Source: Alphaproteobacteria bacterium (GTDB lineage: Bacteria > Pseudomonadota > Alphaproteobacteria > UBA11222). Taken from it: DNA of 6,097 nt. Below, in pieces: positions 5,814 to 6,097 of the stretch (position 1 is its first letter; every line of letters begins with the position of its first letter). A program made the position numbers and the translations under genes. The stretch lies in assembly GCA_003454415.1 (NCBI GenBank), contig DMKG01000091.1, positions 1-6,097 of the forward strand, given 5' to 3'. Under the pieces are notes generated by a model that was not told the origin of the DNA, did not search any database, and saw nothing but the letters and a program-made list of their open reading frames with translations.

Positions 5814-6097
5814 ATGACCCTTGGCCTGGCGCATCCCGCCATCGTCAAATCTCCGGTTTCACATTTCCGGCATGGGGCTTTTCACGCCGTGAGTGACAGG
5901 CTTGCGGCTGAAACCCCTGTCGCTATCGCCTATAATTGCGAACCTTATGCCGTCATGATGGCGACCCCTGCTGACCTTGAAGATTTTGCCTATGGTTTTT
6001 CGCTGACGGAGGGAATAGTGGCGGACGCGGGCGAGATCCTCGCCGTGGATCAGCCGCTAAAAGATGAAGGCGTAAGTCCACACGCCGCAGCCGGTGC
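5814..6097 (+). CDS. fdsC: FdhD-family formate dehydrogenase maturation protein (N-terminal part; runs off the window)
   Basis: Ninety-four codons are visible from ATG 5814 to the edge, about a third of a typical 270-300 residue FdhD/FdsC protein. The segment LAAETPVAIAYNCEPYAVMMATPADLEDFAYGFSLTEGIV (about 30-69) is the characteristic N-terminal block of the family. These cytoplasmic proteins bind bis-MGD and support sulfuration and insertion of the cofactor into the catalytic subunit, here FdsA. The cysteine loop that takes part in sulfur transfer in E. coli FdhD would lie beyond the window. The start is 4 nt after the fdsA stop with only a weak upstream GGA (5803-5805), suggesting translation coupled to fdsA. 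Position after fdsA matches the usual fdsGBACD order, so fdsD may follow. The symbol fdsC is chosen by operon context; fdhD is the alternative name. Confidence 0.9.
   Translation, partial: MTLGLAHPAIVKSPVSHFRHGAFHAVSDRLAAETPVAIAYNCEPYAVMMATPADLEDFAYGFSLTEGIVADAGEILAVDQPLKDEGVSPHAAAG

Overview
This window looks like a piece of a GC-rich proteobacterial chromosome, most likely alphaproteobacterial. That placement is an inference from protein resemblance and base composition; no rRNA or other marker is present. It holds two divergently oriented transcription units separated by a 227-bp, strikingly AT-rich control region.

Left unit (minus strand, 697 down to the window edge): the N-terminal 232 residues of a cytochrome P450 that reads like the CYP153 family of soluble bacterial alkane/fatty-acid terminal hydroxylases. 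The I-helix, ExxR and haem-cysteine regions lie beyond the window.

Centre (698-924): no gene. The core at 741-820 has 18 G/C among 80 bases. It contains a 16-bp direct repeat spaced 39 bp apart and several short inverted repeats. Candidate promoters are a sigma54-like -24/-12 element and a sigma70-like promoter for the rightward operon, plus a perfect TTGACA box facing the P450. The sigma70-like promoter would start transcription at or next to the first start codon.

Right unit (plus strand, 925 to the window edge): a tightly packed operon in the order fdsG-fdsB-fdsA-fdsC. It encodes the soluble, NAD+-dependent, molybdenum (bis-MGD) formate dehydrogenase and the start of its FdhD-type maturation protein. 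FdsG and FdsB form the NuoE/NuoF-like diaphorase module carrying [2Fe-2S], FMN and [4Fe-4S]. FdsA is the catalytic subunit with a NuoG-like chain of Fe-S clusters feeding a bis-MGD site with a cysteine ligand. Formate is oxidised to CO2 and electrons pass along FdsA to FMN in FdsB to make NADH. FdsC would load sulfurated cofactor into FdsA. Gene junctions overlap by 4 bp (fdsG/fdsB and fdsB/fdsA) or are 4 bp apart (fdsA/fdsC), indicating one co-translated mRNA. The fdsR-type LysR regulator that often precedes fds operons is not between the P450 and fdsG.

The coding content is well understood. The least-explained part is the divergent control region and what it says about joint regulation of a hydroxylase and an NADH-producing formate dehydrogenase. 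I see no tRNA, rRNA, CRISPR array, insertion sequence or rho-independent terminator.
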